A DNA stretch of 64,000 bases from Paenibacillus sp. FSL H3-0469 (GCF_038051945.1 NZ_CP150302.1:5580001-5644000); one strand, 5' to 3'; numbered from the stretch's first letter, positions 51,617 through 60,270 are shown. Numbers and translations are program-made. The notes: generated by a model not told the origin, from the sequence alone.

Positions 51617-54600
51617 ACAGATTGTCAGGGTCCATGATCACCCAGCAGATGTATACCCGCGAGCGCCGCGGCGTGTACCGGTCTACAGAGGGCTTCGATA
51701 CGGTAGCGAAATCGGAGAGTCTCGATAATAATTTTGTCAAAAAAATCCTGCACCCCTTCTGCCTATACGATGCCCCGGCTGAGCTTACGGCGCGCGGCGA
51801 GAAGGATGAGGAGCTATATCCGGCTGCGCTGCACCTGTTCCATACGGAGAGCAACGAGACTGTGATCGGAGAGAGCCGTTATCTGGCGGCGGATTTTACG
51901 GGGCAGCGGAGCGCTTTTTTTGCCCATAATTTCGTGGTGCCGCCTATCCGCTCCGAAGAGATTGTCGAGGGGTATGGAAGCTGGCTGCACGCGGGGTTTG
52001 CCCGGAGCTATGAGGGGGAGCCTGGCGGGACCCTGCCTGAGCTGGAGTCGATTCCCGTGGCAACCCGAGAGCTGGACGTGCCGTCAGATCCGCGCAGCGT
52101 GCTGTCCGGTCTAGGATTCACAGAAGAGCTGTTCAAAGCCCTGCTGCAGGCGGTAATGTTGTCCGTAGCCGGGAAGAAGAAAATCTATGTAACGCTGGAT
52201 GTTCCCATCAGTGAGCTGTCGCAGCGTGCGGTCCGGCTGACCGAGGTACTCTTCGCTGCGCTGCCATATGACTTCCGCCGCAGGCTGGGAGTGATCACGT
52301 ATGCCAAGGAACCGCAGAGCCGCAAATATATTCATCTGACCTTCGTGGAAAAGGGCTCTCTGCGTCCGGGCGACCGCAATATCGAGAAGGATTATATCTT
52401 CGATCTGGCAGGAGCAAGGTTCCTGAATACCGACTTCGGCGAGTCGCGGCAAATCTATGCCGATCTGGCCTGGAAGACGCTGGTGGAGAAGGGCGGAAGC
52501 CTCCGTGATTTCGCTAAGTTTTCCGACAGCCTGCTGCTCGGAGAGAGTACGGACCGTAAGCTGTCGCTGGCGCTCTACAATGAGCTGGCGGTTTTTTATG
52601 AAATCGAGCAAGGGAACGAAGCTTTATATACAGACAACAAGAACGCTATACTCGGCGGCCTGCTGTCCTATCTGAAGCCGGAGGGGAAGCTGGACTCGCG
52701 GGTGCGGCTGAATGATATGTTCCTGGAGCGGTTCGACCGCGAATATGATCTGATCCGCAAGAAGGGGATTCCGTCAGTGGAAATCCTGGAGCAGTTCAAG
52801 GCGTATTACGCGCTGCCGGGCCATAATTACCGGATGAAGATCGTCGATTACTTCATCAACGGGATGCTGAACTGCCAGTCCGGGGGCAGGGAGGATGTGC
52901 TGGCGGCGGCTTACGGAATTATTGAGAGCGATGCGGAGCTTAGTGAGGCGTTCTTCAAAAAAGTGCTGTCCCAATCTCTCTTCCGCAGAGCACTGTTCGA
53001 GCCGTATCTGGAATCCCGGCTGGCAGCTGCTGCCGGAACGGCGGATATCCTCCGCCTCGTGGGCCACTTCGGCCGGAGTCTTCCAGAGGTGCTTCAGCAG
53101 GCAGCGGTACGGGATACCTTCAAGGAATATCTGCTGGAGAAGCTGCAGCGGGAGCTTGAACCGGTAGCGGCGGTAACGGCTGTTCATGAAGCGGTCCAGC
53201 AGGCAGAGAAGCAGCGCCGCAGAGGCGGTGTATACCCGGAGGCCTTGTCCGTTATGGAGGAGCTGGGCACGGTTGCCGACCGCTTTTTGCTGAACCGGAT
53301 CTCGCTGGACGAGCTGACAATGGAGCAGCTGCTGGAGATCTCGTTCCTGCGTTACCGGGATACGGCAGACTGGCAGCCGCCGCTCGATGCGATTGCGAAG
53401 CGCAAAGCGAATGCGCTGCGTGCAGCCTACCGCTGGTTCGGGGAGGAGTCGCCGGACGAGGAGATTTTTGCCGGACTGACGCCGCGTGAGCTGGACGATG
53501 TACAGCTGCTCGGCGCGCGGTGGCTGAAGGAAGCGCGGAGTCTTGAGCCATTCGACCGGCTGCCGCTGGCCTTCTATCACAGCAGTGAACGTGAAGGCGG
53601 ACCGCTGGATTATGATGCGCTGCTGGATCTGGTAGTCCGCAAAGCGGGCAATGACAAGGAGACAGTGTACCGGTTCCTGGACTGGTCGCAGCATAGCTGG
53701 CTGTTCGCAAGCTCAGGCAAGAAGCTATGGCCGAATTACAAGCGGGCCGTGCTGAGGTATTTCCTGAAGAGCGACCGCGAGGCGTTCAAGAACCGGGAAT
53801 TCCGCAAAACCCATCTCGACACAGCAACGCCTGCTATGCAGACTGTCTACAATGAAGCCCGCGCCCAGCTGGCTTCGCCGCTGGCGCGGTGGGTCAGCCG
53901 CAGCCGATTTCAAATCCTGATCTCAGGGAGCATCCTCGGGATCATTCTGATTGCGGCGGTTATCCTGCTGAGCCAGCTAGGGGGACGCGGCAAGGATACA
54001 GCTGCGCCGGTGGCCAGCCCCAGCCCGCTTCCGGCAGTGACCGGACAAGCCGCTGTAGCGGCTCCCGTCTCTGTCCGGCTTATCGGCGGCGGGAATAACG
54101 GCGGTGATACAGGGACTGGCGGAAACGCGGAGGGCGGAGCAGGAAGTGGAGAAGCGGGTAAGAAGAACGGCGTGAAGCTGTTGTTCAGCTTCACTGATGC
54201 TGCGGAATGCTCCGCCTTCAAGCCGGAGCGGATCGGTGTGGAGTCCGCCAGCGGCGTTACGGACTATGAGGTTAAGGCAACGGTTAGCAGTTGCCAGGTT
54301 GCAGCAGGAGCCGGAGCAGACGGCGGTGCTAAGGGTGAGGCAGGTGCCGGAGCGGACGGCGGTGCGAAGGGTGAGGCAGGAGCCGGAGCGGACGGCGGTG
54401 CCAAGGCTGAGGCAGGTGCCGGAGTGGACGGCGATGCGAAGGGTGAAGCAGGCGCCGGAGTGGACGGCGATGCGAAGGGTGAAGCAGGAGCCGGAGTGGA
54501 CGGCGATGCGAGCGGTAAGGCAGGCGCCGGAGTAGACGGCGATGCGAAGGGTGAAGCAGGTGCCGGAGCGGACGGCGATGCGGACAGTGGAGCCGCCGCC

Positions 54601-54822
54601 TCTCCAGCGGCGGCGGGGAATCTTCCGTCACGCGTATACGAGGTGACGGTGGAGCTATCAGCAGGCGCGAAGCTGGCGGCGGGTGATATGATCACCGCCG
54701 GAAGATACTCGCTGAAGCTGGCGGCAGATCCGGGCAGCGCCCCGGAAGCTACAGCTACAGCCGCGCCTAGTGCGGAGCCATCCGCTTCCGCAAGCCCGGA
54801 AGCGGACACGGATGCGGAATAA
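51613..54822 (+). CDS. GAP1-like (GTPase-associated protein 1) membrane protein with repetitive tail
   Basis: A 1069-aa protein starting at GTG 51613. The first ~200 residues match my memory of the GAP1 N-terminal domain (QQMYTRERRGVYRSTEGFDTVAKSESL ... FVKKILHPFCLYDAP). A long helical region follows to about 760, then one membrane segment near 766-790 (FQILISGSILGIILIAAVILL), a Pro/Ala/Gly linker and a beta-like domain. Residues 898-993 are eight 12-residue repeats of the form AGAGxDGxAKGE, followed by a final beta part (YEVTVELSAGAKLAAGDM) and an Ala/Ser tail. The helical part is probably cytoplasmic with the GTPase. The repeats probably act as an outside spacer. Confidence 0.75.
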   Translation: MNRLSGSMITQQMYTRERRGVYRSTEGFDTVAKSESLDNNFVKKILHPFCLYDAPAELTARGEKDEELYPAALHLFHTESNETVIGESRYLAADFTGQRSAFFAHNFVVPPIRSEEIVEGYGSWLHAGFARSYEGEPGGTLPELESIPVATRELDVPSDPRSVLSGLGFTEELFKALLQAVMLSVAGKKKIYVTLDVPISELSQRAVRLTEVLFAALPYDFRRRLGVITYAKEPQSRKYIHLTFVEKGSLRPGDRNIEKDYIFDLAGARFLNTDFGESRQIYADLAWKTLVEKGGSLRDFAKFSDSLLLGESTDRKLSLALYNELAVFYEIEQGNEALYTDNKNAILGGLLSYLKPEGKLDSRVRLNDMFLERFDREYDLIRKKGIPSVEILEQFKAYYALPGHNYRMKIVDYFINGMLNCQSGGREDVLAAAYGIIESDAELSEAFFKKVLSQSLFRRALFEPYLESRLAAAAGTADILRLVGHFGRSLPEVLQQAAVRDTFKEYLLEKLQRELEPVAAVTAVHEAVQQAEKQRRRGGVYPEALSVMEELGTVADRFLLNRISLDELTMEQLLEISFLRYRDTADWQPPLDAIAKRKANALRAAYRWFGEESPDEEIFAGLTPRELDDVQLLGARWLKEARSLEPFDRLPLAFYHSSEREGGPLDYDALLDLVVRKAGNDKETVYRFLDWSQHSWLFASSGKKLWPNYKRAVLRYFLKSDREAFKNREFRKTHLDTATPAMQTVYNEARAQLASPLARWVSRSRFQILISGSILGIILIAAVILLSQLGGRGKDTAAPVASPSPLPAVTGQAAVAAPVSVRLIGGGNNGGDTGTGGNAEGGAGSGEAGKKNGVKLLFSFTDAAECSAFKPERIGVESASGVTDYEVKATVSSCQVAAGAGADGGAKGEAGAGADGGAKGEAGAGADGGAKAEAGAGVDGDAKGEAGAGVDGDAKGEAGAGVDGDASGKAGAGVDGDAKGEAGAGADGDADSGAAASPAAAGNLPSRVYEVTVELSAGAKLAAGDMITAGRYSLKLAADPGSAPEATATAAPSAEPSASASPEADTDAE
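54304..54591 (+). repeat. 36-bp in-frame tandem repeat, eight units
   Basis: Eight units of 36 bp encode AGAGxDGxAKGE. The first three read ADGGAK, the next four VDGDA, and the last drifts. It lies within the 3' part of the GAP1-like gene. Near-identical neighbouring units suggest copy-number change without loss of frame. Confidence 0.9.
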
Positions 54823-54948
54823 CACAGCGGCCATAAGCAGGCTGCGTAAGCTTTTAACTAACGCGATCGGGTAGTGCTCAGAGTAATTCAATCGACATAT
54901 GTGAATTGTAGCCTATAAGTGCGCTGATGTCCGAAAGAAGCTTCTCAA

Positions 54949-55014
54949 TTGCACTTCGTACACTAGAATCAGGCATAATGGAGTTAATATGGCGTTCTGT
55001 TGTATTTGGTGCAG
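54949..55014. repeat. TTGCAC/TTGTAT motif pair at 51 bp
   Basis: TTGCACTTCGTACA (54949) and TTGTATTTGGTGCA (55000) are 51 bp apart and belong to the same family as the array at 1.5 kb. Related single copies occur near 55071 and 55112. The spacer 54823-55430 also has the direct repeat TTGATTAGCAG at about 55165 and 55190. A 63-codon open frame at 55237 is not supported as a gene. Confidence 0.55.
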
Positions 55015-55429
55015 TAGATTTTTGGGATTTGGCCCGGCTGAGGGGATTTGCCGGAATTGATGGTATGAAGTGCAACAGAATGCGTTATCAGCTGCTTTTA
55101 TACTAATTCTGATGTACATAATACAATCGGCCTTCTGCCGGTGTCTCCATAGGTGCGCTAGTGTGTTGATTAGCAGTAGACCAACGTCTTGATTAGCAGC
55201 AGAAGAGTAACTTTTTATAGTCCTGAATAGTACGATGTGCCGGAGGAGCGGGCATGTGCTGTTCAGGATTTTTGTGCGGAATGGGCTGAGCTTTGGGGGA
55301 GCTGGAATAGATGTAGCTTGTCTATAGACATACAGGGGAATAGTCGATATGATGGTTTGAGAATATTAAAATTTAATAAGCTTGAGGAAAAGGTGCAGAT
55401 TGCCTTAGAGACCGCGCGCTGTCGCTAGC

Positions 55430-55600
55430 AGATGCTGGCAGGGCTATGTCTAATAGAGGAATCTGCTTAAAAGGGAAGCCCGGTGCAAGTCCGGCGCGGT
55501 CCCGCCACTGTAAATACGGAGCAACTCCTGAAGAGCCACTGTCTGCTAAGCGGATGGGAAGGCGGGGGAAGCGGTGAAGTATGAGCCAGGAGACCTGCCT
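55430..55600 (+). ncRNA. Cobalamin riboswitch
   Basis: The core GGGAAGCCCGGTGCAAGTCC, then GCGGTCCCGCCACTGTAAA, is the classical B12-box region of cobalamin-sensing riboswitches. AGCCAGGAGACCTGCC is the 3' closing part. GGCAGG near 55437 can pair with CCTGCC at 55594-55599 to close the domain, and five T follow directly. It lies 230 bp upstream of the SLH/DUF4430 gene and predicts that high B12 lowers expression of the downstream genes. Confidence 0.93.
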
Positions 55601-55741
55601 TTTTCGATGTTGTTTCTATTCTTCGGGGGTAAGAATGTGAAGCAGATGCTGATATTGGCGAGGGCTGTATGTGCTGTATAGTATGTAATGTGGGAGAGTA
55701 ATCAACTCCCTCAGCCGCCCTGTGCGAAAGTTCTTCCCCGG

Positions 55742-55764
55742 CCGCCCTGCATAGGGCGGTCTTT
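55742..55764 (+). terminator. Hairpin between the riboswitch and the SLH/DUF4430 gene
   Basis: CCGCCCT and AGGGCGG form a 7-bp stem with a GCAT loop, followed by TCTTT. A second copy of GCCGCCCTG at 55714-55722 could pair with the same AGGGCGG, and GGGAG/CTCCC (55692-55710) forms another small hairpin. These alternatives could be the expression platform of the riboswitch. Confidence 0.6.
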
Positions 55765-55830
55765 AGGTTGCTGCTCTATCTGCGTAAGGAAGCAGGATTT
55801 ATCCATTCTATTTCAGGAAAGAGGTTAGTT

Positions 55831-57996
55831 ATGAAGAACCATTCTCTATCATTCAGGTTCACACGGTTGGGACTTGCTGTTATCATGCTGTTTGCACTGC
55901 TGGGAGCAGCCGTAGCCCCGGCAGGACAAGCTGCTGCTGCACAGGCAGGCGGAACTTCCGCACCGGCGGTATCCGCTCTGCCCGCAAGTGAGGCAGCCAG
56001 TGTGACCGCTGCGGTCTATGCTACTGCAGAATACATGCTGAAGAACGGAGTCCAGTCGGACTGGCAGGCGATTGGCCTTGCACAAGCAGGCTACAAGGTT
56101 CCAGCCAGCTATCTGAAGGCGCTTGAAGGTAAGCTGAGTGAGGCTAAGGGTGTTTTTGCCAGAGCTACGGACTATGCCCGCATCACACTTGCTGTTAAGG
56201 CACTGGGCGGCGACCCTGAGAAGGTGGCAGGCTATAACCTGATCGAGAAGCTCTACAATCACGAGGCAATTACCGGCCAGACGCTGAATAATCCGGTCTA
56301 TGCACTGCTGGCTCTGGATTCCGGCAGTTATACAATCCCGGCAAATGCGAAATGGACACAGTCTAAGCTGCTGGCAGAGATTCTGGCGAAGCAAAACCCG
56401 GACGGCGGCTTCACCCTGACCACGGGTGCGAGTGATCCGGATATGACAGCGATGACGCTGAATGCACTGGCTGGACACAAGCAGGAAGCAGCCGTGAATA
56501 CTGCTGGTCAGCGGGCGGCAGCCTGGCTGGCTAAGGCACAGGACAAGAACGGCGGATATGGCGACAGCAGCGAGAGTGTGGCTCAGGCCATTATCGGTCT
56601 GTCTGCCTTCGGCATTGATCCGGCGGGAGCAGAGTACACCAAAGGCCAGATCAATCTGGTCAGCAAGCTGCTGAGCTTCAGCGCAGAGGGTGGCGGATTC
56701 GTCCACACTGCGGGCGGCAGCTCCAATCCGCTCTCAACGGAGCAGGCTCTGGAGGCTTTGGTAGCGTACAAGCTGTTTGGTACAGGCGGCAAGCTCTTTG
56801 ATTTTAGCGGCACACCAGTGAAGAATCCTCAGGTAAGTGTCTCGGTTACTGTGGAAGGTCCAAATGGAACCTTGGCTGAGGGCAGCGTGTACGCCGGAAA
56901 TGTACTTAAGGCACTGGAAAAGACAGCCGCCGCTAAGCGCCTGGCCCTGGTCAATGAAGCAGGCAATTATGTGACGGGGATCGGCGGCGTGATTGCGGGT
57001 ACTTTTGGCGGATATGATGGCTGGATGTATGTGGTTGCCCGCGGCGGAGCATGGATCTATCCAAGTGTAGGGATGGGCGATTTCGCGCTGGAGGAGAATG
57101 ACCGCATAGTAGTCTATTATGGCGGGGACAACACGCAGGTGGTTGATGCCGTAACCGTGACTCCCGCACAGCCGCAGCCTGGACAAGAGCTGAAGGTGCA
57201 GGTAACCCAGAAGCAATGGGTATGGAATGAGGCGACCTTCACCTCTGATCCGGTAACTTCACCGGCAGCAGGCGTACAGGTAACCATCGGCGGTAAAACA
57301 GCAGTTACAGATGCTGCGGGCGTGGCTGTTGTGGTCGGAGGTCTGCCGGCGAATAAATATACCCTGACGGTTACGGGATATCTGAAGGATAAAACCCCAG
57401 CAGTTGTCCGTCATACGGTCCCGGTAACGGTGGCTTCTGCGGCGGCGGACCGTCCGGCTTTTGCCGATGTGAAGTCGATCTCGCCTTGGGCGCTGGAGTC
57501 GGTATACACGGCGTATGACCGCAAGCTGATGAATGGTGTGAGTGAGGGCAGTCTGCTGTTTGCACCGAAAAAGAATATTACTCGTGCTGAATTTGCAGCA
57601 CTGCTGCTGCGCTTAACCGGGAACGAGCCGTCTGCGGCGTCTTCCGCTGGGGCCTTCAGTGATGTTAAGGCGGGTACATGGTATTATGGAACAGTGAACC
57701 GCGCGAAGGAGTTAGGTATTATCAGCGGCGTGAGCGCCACGACGTTCAAACCGGACGGGCTGGTTACACGCCAGGATATGGCTGTGATGATGGTTAGAGC
57801 TTTTAAGCTGGATGCAGCTGGAGCCGGAGCAGGCGCTGGTAAGTTCAGCGACGAAGATAAAATTAGTGACTATGCATTGTCCGCTGTCCGCACGGTAACG
57901 GGACTTGGATATATGAGCGGCACCGGCGGCGCATTTGAGCCTACTGCTGTGGTAACCCGTGAGATGGCTGCTGCTGTAGCGGTTAGATTGCCATAG
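55831..57996 (+). CDS. Secreted SLH-anchored transcobalamin-like protein (alpha/alpha toroid + DUF4430)
   Basis: A 721-aa protein. A signal peptide covers ~40 residues (LAVIMLFALLGAAVAPAGQAAAA). Residues ~50-330 are repeated helix pairs with QNPDGGFTLTTGASDPDMTAMTLNAL and QDKNGGYGDSSESVAQAIIGL, the squalene-cyclase/prenyltransferase alpha/alpha toroid type. Residues 334-432 are a DUF4430 domain (GYDGWMYVVARGGAWI, ALEENDRIVVYYGG). A beta domain follows (to ~540), then three SLH domains (FADVKSISPWA; FSDVKAGTWYYG; FSDEDKISDYA). Toroid plus DUF4430 is the layout of intrinsic factor and transcobalamin. ATG 55831 follows GGAAAGAGG. The B12 riboswitch upstream supports cobalamin capture; binding itself is inferred. 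SLH domains hold it on the cell wall. Confidence 0.85.
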   Translation: MKNHSLSFRFTRLGLAVIMLFALLGAAVAPAGQAAAAQAGGTSAPAVSALPASEAASVTAAVYATAEYMLKNGVQSDWQAIGLAQAGYKVPASYLKALEGKLSEAKGVFARATDYARITLAVKALGGDPEKVAGYNLIEKLYNHEAITGQTLNNPVYALLALDSGSYTIPANAKWTQSKLLAEILAKQNPDGGFTLTTGASDPDMTAMTLNALAGHKQEAAVNTAGQRAAAWLAKAQDKNGGYGDSSESVAQAIIGLSAFGIDPAGAEYTKGQINLVSKLLSFSAEGGGFVHTAGGSSNPLSTEQALEALVAYKLFGTGGKLFDFSGTPVKNPQVSVSVTVEGPNGTLAEGSVYAGNVLKALEKTAAAKRLALVNEAGNYVTGIGGVIAGTFGGYDGWMYVVARGGAWIYPSVGMGDFALEENDRIVVYYGGDNTQVVDAVTVTPAQPQPGQELKVQVTQKQWVWNEATFTSDPVTSPAAGVQVTIGGKTAVTDAAGVAVVVGGLPANKYTLTVTGYLKDKTPAVVRHTVPVTVASAAADRPAFADVKSISPWALESVYTAYDRKLMNGVSEGSLLFAPKKNITRAEFAALLLRLTGNEPSAASSAGAFSDVKAGTWYYGTVNRAKELGIISGVSATTFKPDGLVTRQDMAVMMVRAFKLDAAGAGAGAGKFSDEDKISDYALSAVRTVTGLGYMSGTGGAFEPTAVVTREMAAAVAVRLP

Positions 57997-58093
57997 TTGA
58001 GTAAGAGTAGGGGATGGTATAGTTTAGTTGAAAGTTCCATTCCGCTGCAGGATGGGTGCTGTACGCTGGGGCGGACAATAAGTGGATAAATGA

Positions 58094-58266
58094 CATCTAA
58101 TTTGGCAGGATTTGCTGCAAAGCGGGAGTTAGTTGGAAAAACAACACTTATTCACGCCCGAAGCTCCCGTATGATGGGTTGTGGGCAGAATTAGATGCCT
58201 GAAATCCAACTAATTTCTATACAGGTGCGTAACAAGAATAATTAAGTGTAGAAAATCTAACTAACG
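58094..58266. repeat. TCCAACTAA-type motifs, partly at 51 bp
   Basis: AATCCAACTAA near 58203 and AATCTAACTAA near 58254 are 51 bp apart. TTAGTTGGA at 58129 is the reverse of TCCAACTAA. The spacer from 57997 to 58390 contains no recognised gene. Confidence 0.5.
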
Positions 58267-58390
58267 CCCCCGTGCCGATGAGTAGTTGAGGCGTATAGGG
58301 TTGTTGAAGCGTTGCAGGCCCATTAGACAGGCGATTTTGCTTGGAATTAGTTCGGATATGTCTTGAAAAGTAAGCATAAGGTGTATGAAG

Positions 58391-58425
58391 GAACGGGGAA
58401 CAGGCTGACTGGCCCCCGTTCTTTT
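58391..58425 (+). terminator. Hairpin just upstream of the DUF4430 lipoprotein gene
   Basis: GAACGGGG pairs perfectly with CCCCGTTC around 15 nt and is followed by TTTT-CCC-TTTTT. The next gene starts 26 bp later, so it is either a terminator for the preceding gene or an attenuator for the lipoprotein/ECF genes. No second B12 box was found here. Confidence 0.65.
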
Positions 58426-58450
58426 CCCTTTTTGTGGAGGTGTGCAGGTA

Positions 58451-59329
58451 ATGTTCTATCTAGTCAAAAGAGGCCGGGGAAGGCTGGCTCCGCTGCTTCT
58501 CCTGCTGATGGTATTGCTGCTCTCCGGCTGCTCCTCTGCGCAGCCGGATCAGGCAGGCGGCGGCACGCAGCCGCCCGCCGGGACCCCGGCCGCGCAGACG
58601 CCGCGGCCTGGAGACGAAGCGGCTCCGCTGCCGGGAGCCGCTGAGGGCACTGCCGTACCATCCGCCCCTGCGGATGGTACGGCAGCTCCAGCGCAGGCGG
58701 GCAGGGGCGAGCCCGCCAAGACCCAGGCGCCGCCAAGCGCAGCGGCGGCGCAGCCCCCGGCGGGCAGGAGCGAGCCCGCCAAGACCCAGGCGCCGCCAAG
58801 CGCAGCGGCGGCGCAGCCACCGGCGGGCGCGAGCGAGCCCGCCAAGACCCAGGCGCCGCCAAACGCAGCGGCGGCGCAGCCCCCGGCGGCCACAATCAAG
58901 CCGCCGACCCCCAAGCCCGCTCCGGCGGCCACGCCCAAGCCGCCAGCCGCCACGCATTCTCCGGCAGTTACACCCAAGCCGGACAACGTGGTCACCCTCT
59001 CCATCACCGGAGATGAGGAGCATGGTGTGATTCTGGCCGCCGCCCAGTATGAGATCAAGCAGGGAGAGAGTGTGCTGGACCTGCTGAAGCGGATTACACG
59101 GGGGCAGAAGATCCAGATGGAATATCAGGGCAGCAAGGCATTTGCTTACGTGGAAGGTATAGATAATTTGTATGAGAGTGATCACGGGGCAGAGAGCGGC
59201 TGGATGTACAAGGTGAATGGAGAATTTCCGTCCAAGGCTGCAGGCAGCTGGATCGTGGAGCCCGGAGATACCATCGAGTGGCTGTATACGCTTGATCTAG
59301 GCAAAGACCTGGGGGCCAAGGCGCCATGA
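58451..59329 (+). CDS. DUF4430 lipoprotein, probable cobalamin-handling surface protein
   Basis: A 292-aa lipoprotein. The signal peptide RLAPLLLLLMVLLLSGCSS carries the lipobox LSGC. A Pro/Ala-rich spacer follows (residues ~30-175), including three 21-residue repeats (SEPAKTQAPPSAAAAQPPA). DUF4430 occupies about 180-285 (ESVLDLLKRITRGQKIQMEY; ESGWMYKVNGEFPSKAAGSW; EPGDTIEWLYTLDLGKDLG). DUF4430 is the family of the transcobalamin C-terminal domain. ATG 58451 is chosen because GGAGG lies about 11 nt upstream; GTG 58442 is too close to it. Its stop overlaps the ECF T gene by 4 bp. It probably hands ligand from the wall-bound protein to the ECF transporter. Confidence 0.85.
   Translation: MFYLVKRGRGRLAPLLLLLMVLLLSGCSSAQPDQAGGGTQPPAGTPAAQTPRPGDEAAPLPGAAEGTAVPSAPADGTAAPAQAGRGEPAKTQAPPSAAAAQPPAGRSEPAKTQAPPSAAAAQPPAGASEPAKTQAPPNAAAAQPPAATIKPPTPKPAPAATPKPPAATHSPAVTPKPDNVVTLSITGDEEHGVILAAAQYEIKQGESVLDLLKRITRGQKIQMEYQGSKAFAYVEGIDNLYESDHGAESGWMYKVNGEFPSKAAGSWIVEPGDTIEWLYTLDLGKDLGAKAP
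58699..58887 (+). repeat. 63-bp in-frame tandem repeat, three units
   Basis: Three 63-bp units, starting at 58699, 58762 and 58825, encode the Pro/Ala spacer of the lipoprotein. They are GC-extreme (GCGGCGGCGCAGCC). A low-complexity stretch of this type makes long frames in other phases and on the other strand, which are not genes. Confidence 0.9.
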
Positions 59330-60270
59330 GCAGCGGCTTCCGTTCCATGCATCCGGTAGTAGCCCTGCTGTATTATACAGGGCTGCTGCTATTCGCCCTG
59401 CTGATCTTCCATCCGTTATTTCTGGCTACAGAGATAGCCGGACTGCTGGCGTTGCTGCTGTTGCAGGGACAAGGGCGGCTGCTTGTGCGCGGCTTGCCTT
59501 TTATGCTGCTGATGGCAGCTTCCGTGGCTTTGCTGAACCCGCTATTCTCGCATAGAGGAGCGCATATTCTGTTCTACTGGCTGGATCAGCCTATTACACT
59601 GGAAGCTGTGCTGTATGGACTGATGATGATGACAATGCTGCTTACTATTTTTATCTGGTTTATATCCTACAATTACACGGTAACCACTGATAAATTCATG
59701 TACCTGTTCGCGGCGGCTGCGCCGAGAATGGCGTTGCTGACGCTGATGGCCATCCGGTTCGTGCCGCTGTTCCAGCGGCGGCTGCGCCAGATTACGCTGA
59801 TCCAGCGTCTGCGCGGGGTAGATACCGGTACGGGAAGCCTTAAGAAAAGAATGACAGACGGAATGACGCTGCTCAAAGTGCTGCTGACCTGGTCGCTGGA
59901 GGAAGCCCTACAGACTGGAGACTCCATGACAGCCCGCGGATACGGCAGCACTAAACGCAGCACTTACACGATATACAAGGCCGATTTGCAGGATAAGCTG
60001 GTGATGCTGCTGTTAACCGTTAGCAGTGTGGTTACGCTGCTGTTCTGGGTGCAGGGCTACGGCAAGCTGGAGATTTATCCGCGGATGAGACCGGCGGAAT
60101 TCGGCTGGCAGGAGGCCGTCATGTACGGCAGCTTCTGCCTGTTCGTGCTCATTCCTGCGGGGCTGGAAGGAAAGGAGAAATGGTTATGGAGATCCTCAAA
60201 GCACAGCAATTATCCTTCCGATACCCTGAAGAAGACAAAGACACACTCCATGAGCTATCGTTCGTCATAG
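59326..60270 (+). CDS. ECF transporter T component (CbrV-like)
   Basis: A 314-aa membrane protein with about five to six hydrophobic segments (LLYYTGLLLFALLIFHPLFLATEIAGLLALLLL; VLYGLMMMTMLLTIFIWFISY). The cytoplasmic coupling helices carry the Arg motifs QRLRGVD and MTARGYG that dock on the ATPases. It overlaps the lipoprotein gene by 4 bp and runs 85 bp into the ATPase gene in another frame. The final ~30 residues (RSSKHSNYPSDTLKKTKTHS) are translated from that overlap and look non-conserved, so the functional protein may end near residue 285. Transports B12 by inference from context. Confidence 0.88.
   Translation: MSSGFRSMHPVVALLYYTGLLLFALLIFHPLFLATEIAGLLALLLLQGQGRLLVRGLPFMLLMAASVALLNPLFSHRGAHILFYWLDQPITLEAVLYGLMMMTMLLTIFIWFISYNYTVTTDKFMYLFAAAAPRMALLTLMAIRFVPLFQRRLRQITLIQRLRGVDTGTGSLKKRMTDGMTLLKVLLTWSLEEALQTGDSMTARGYGSTKRSTYTIYKADLQDKLVMLLLTVSSVVTLLFWVQGYGKLEIYPRMRPAEFGWQEAVMYGSFCLFVLIPAGLEGKEKWLWRSSKHSNYPSDTLKKTKTHSMSYRSS

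Noticed and set aside
55237..55428. A 63-codon gene before the B12 riboswitch
   Set aside because: It has no clear ribosome site or domain, and the region looks like repeat-bearing spacer.
58460..59185. Minus-strand Arg/Gly-rich frames opposite the DUF4430 lipoprotein
   Set aside because: They come from the GC-rich 63-bp repeats read backwards.
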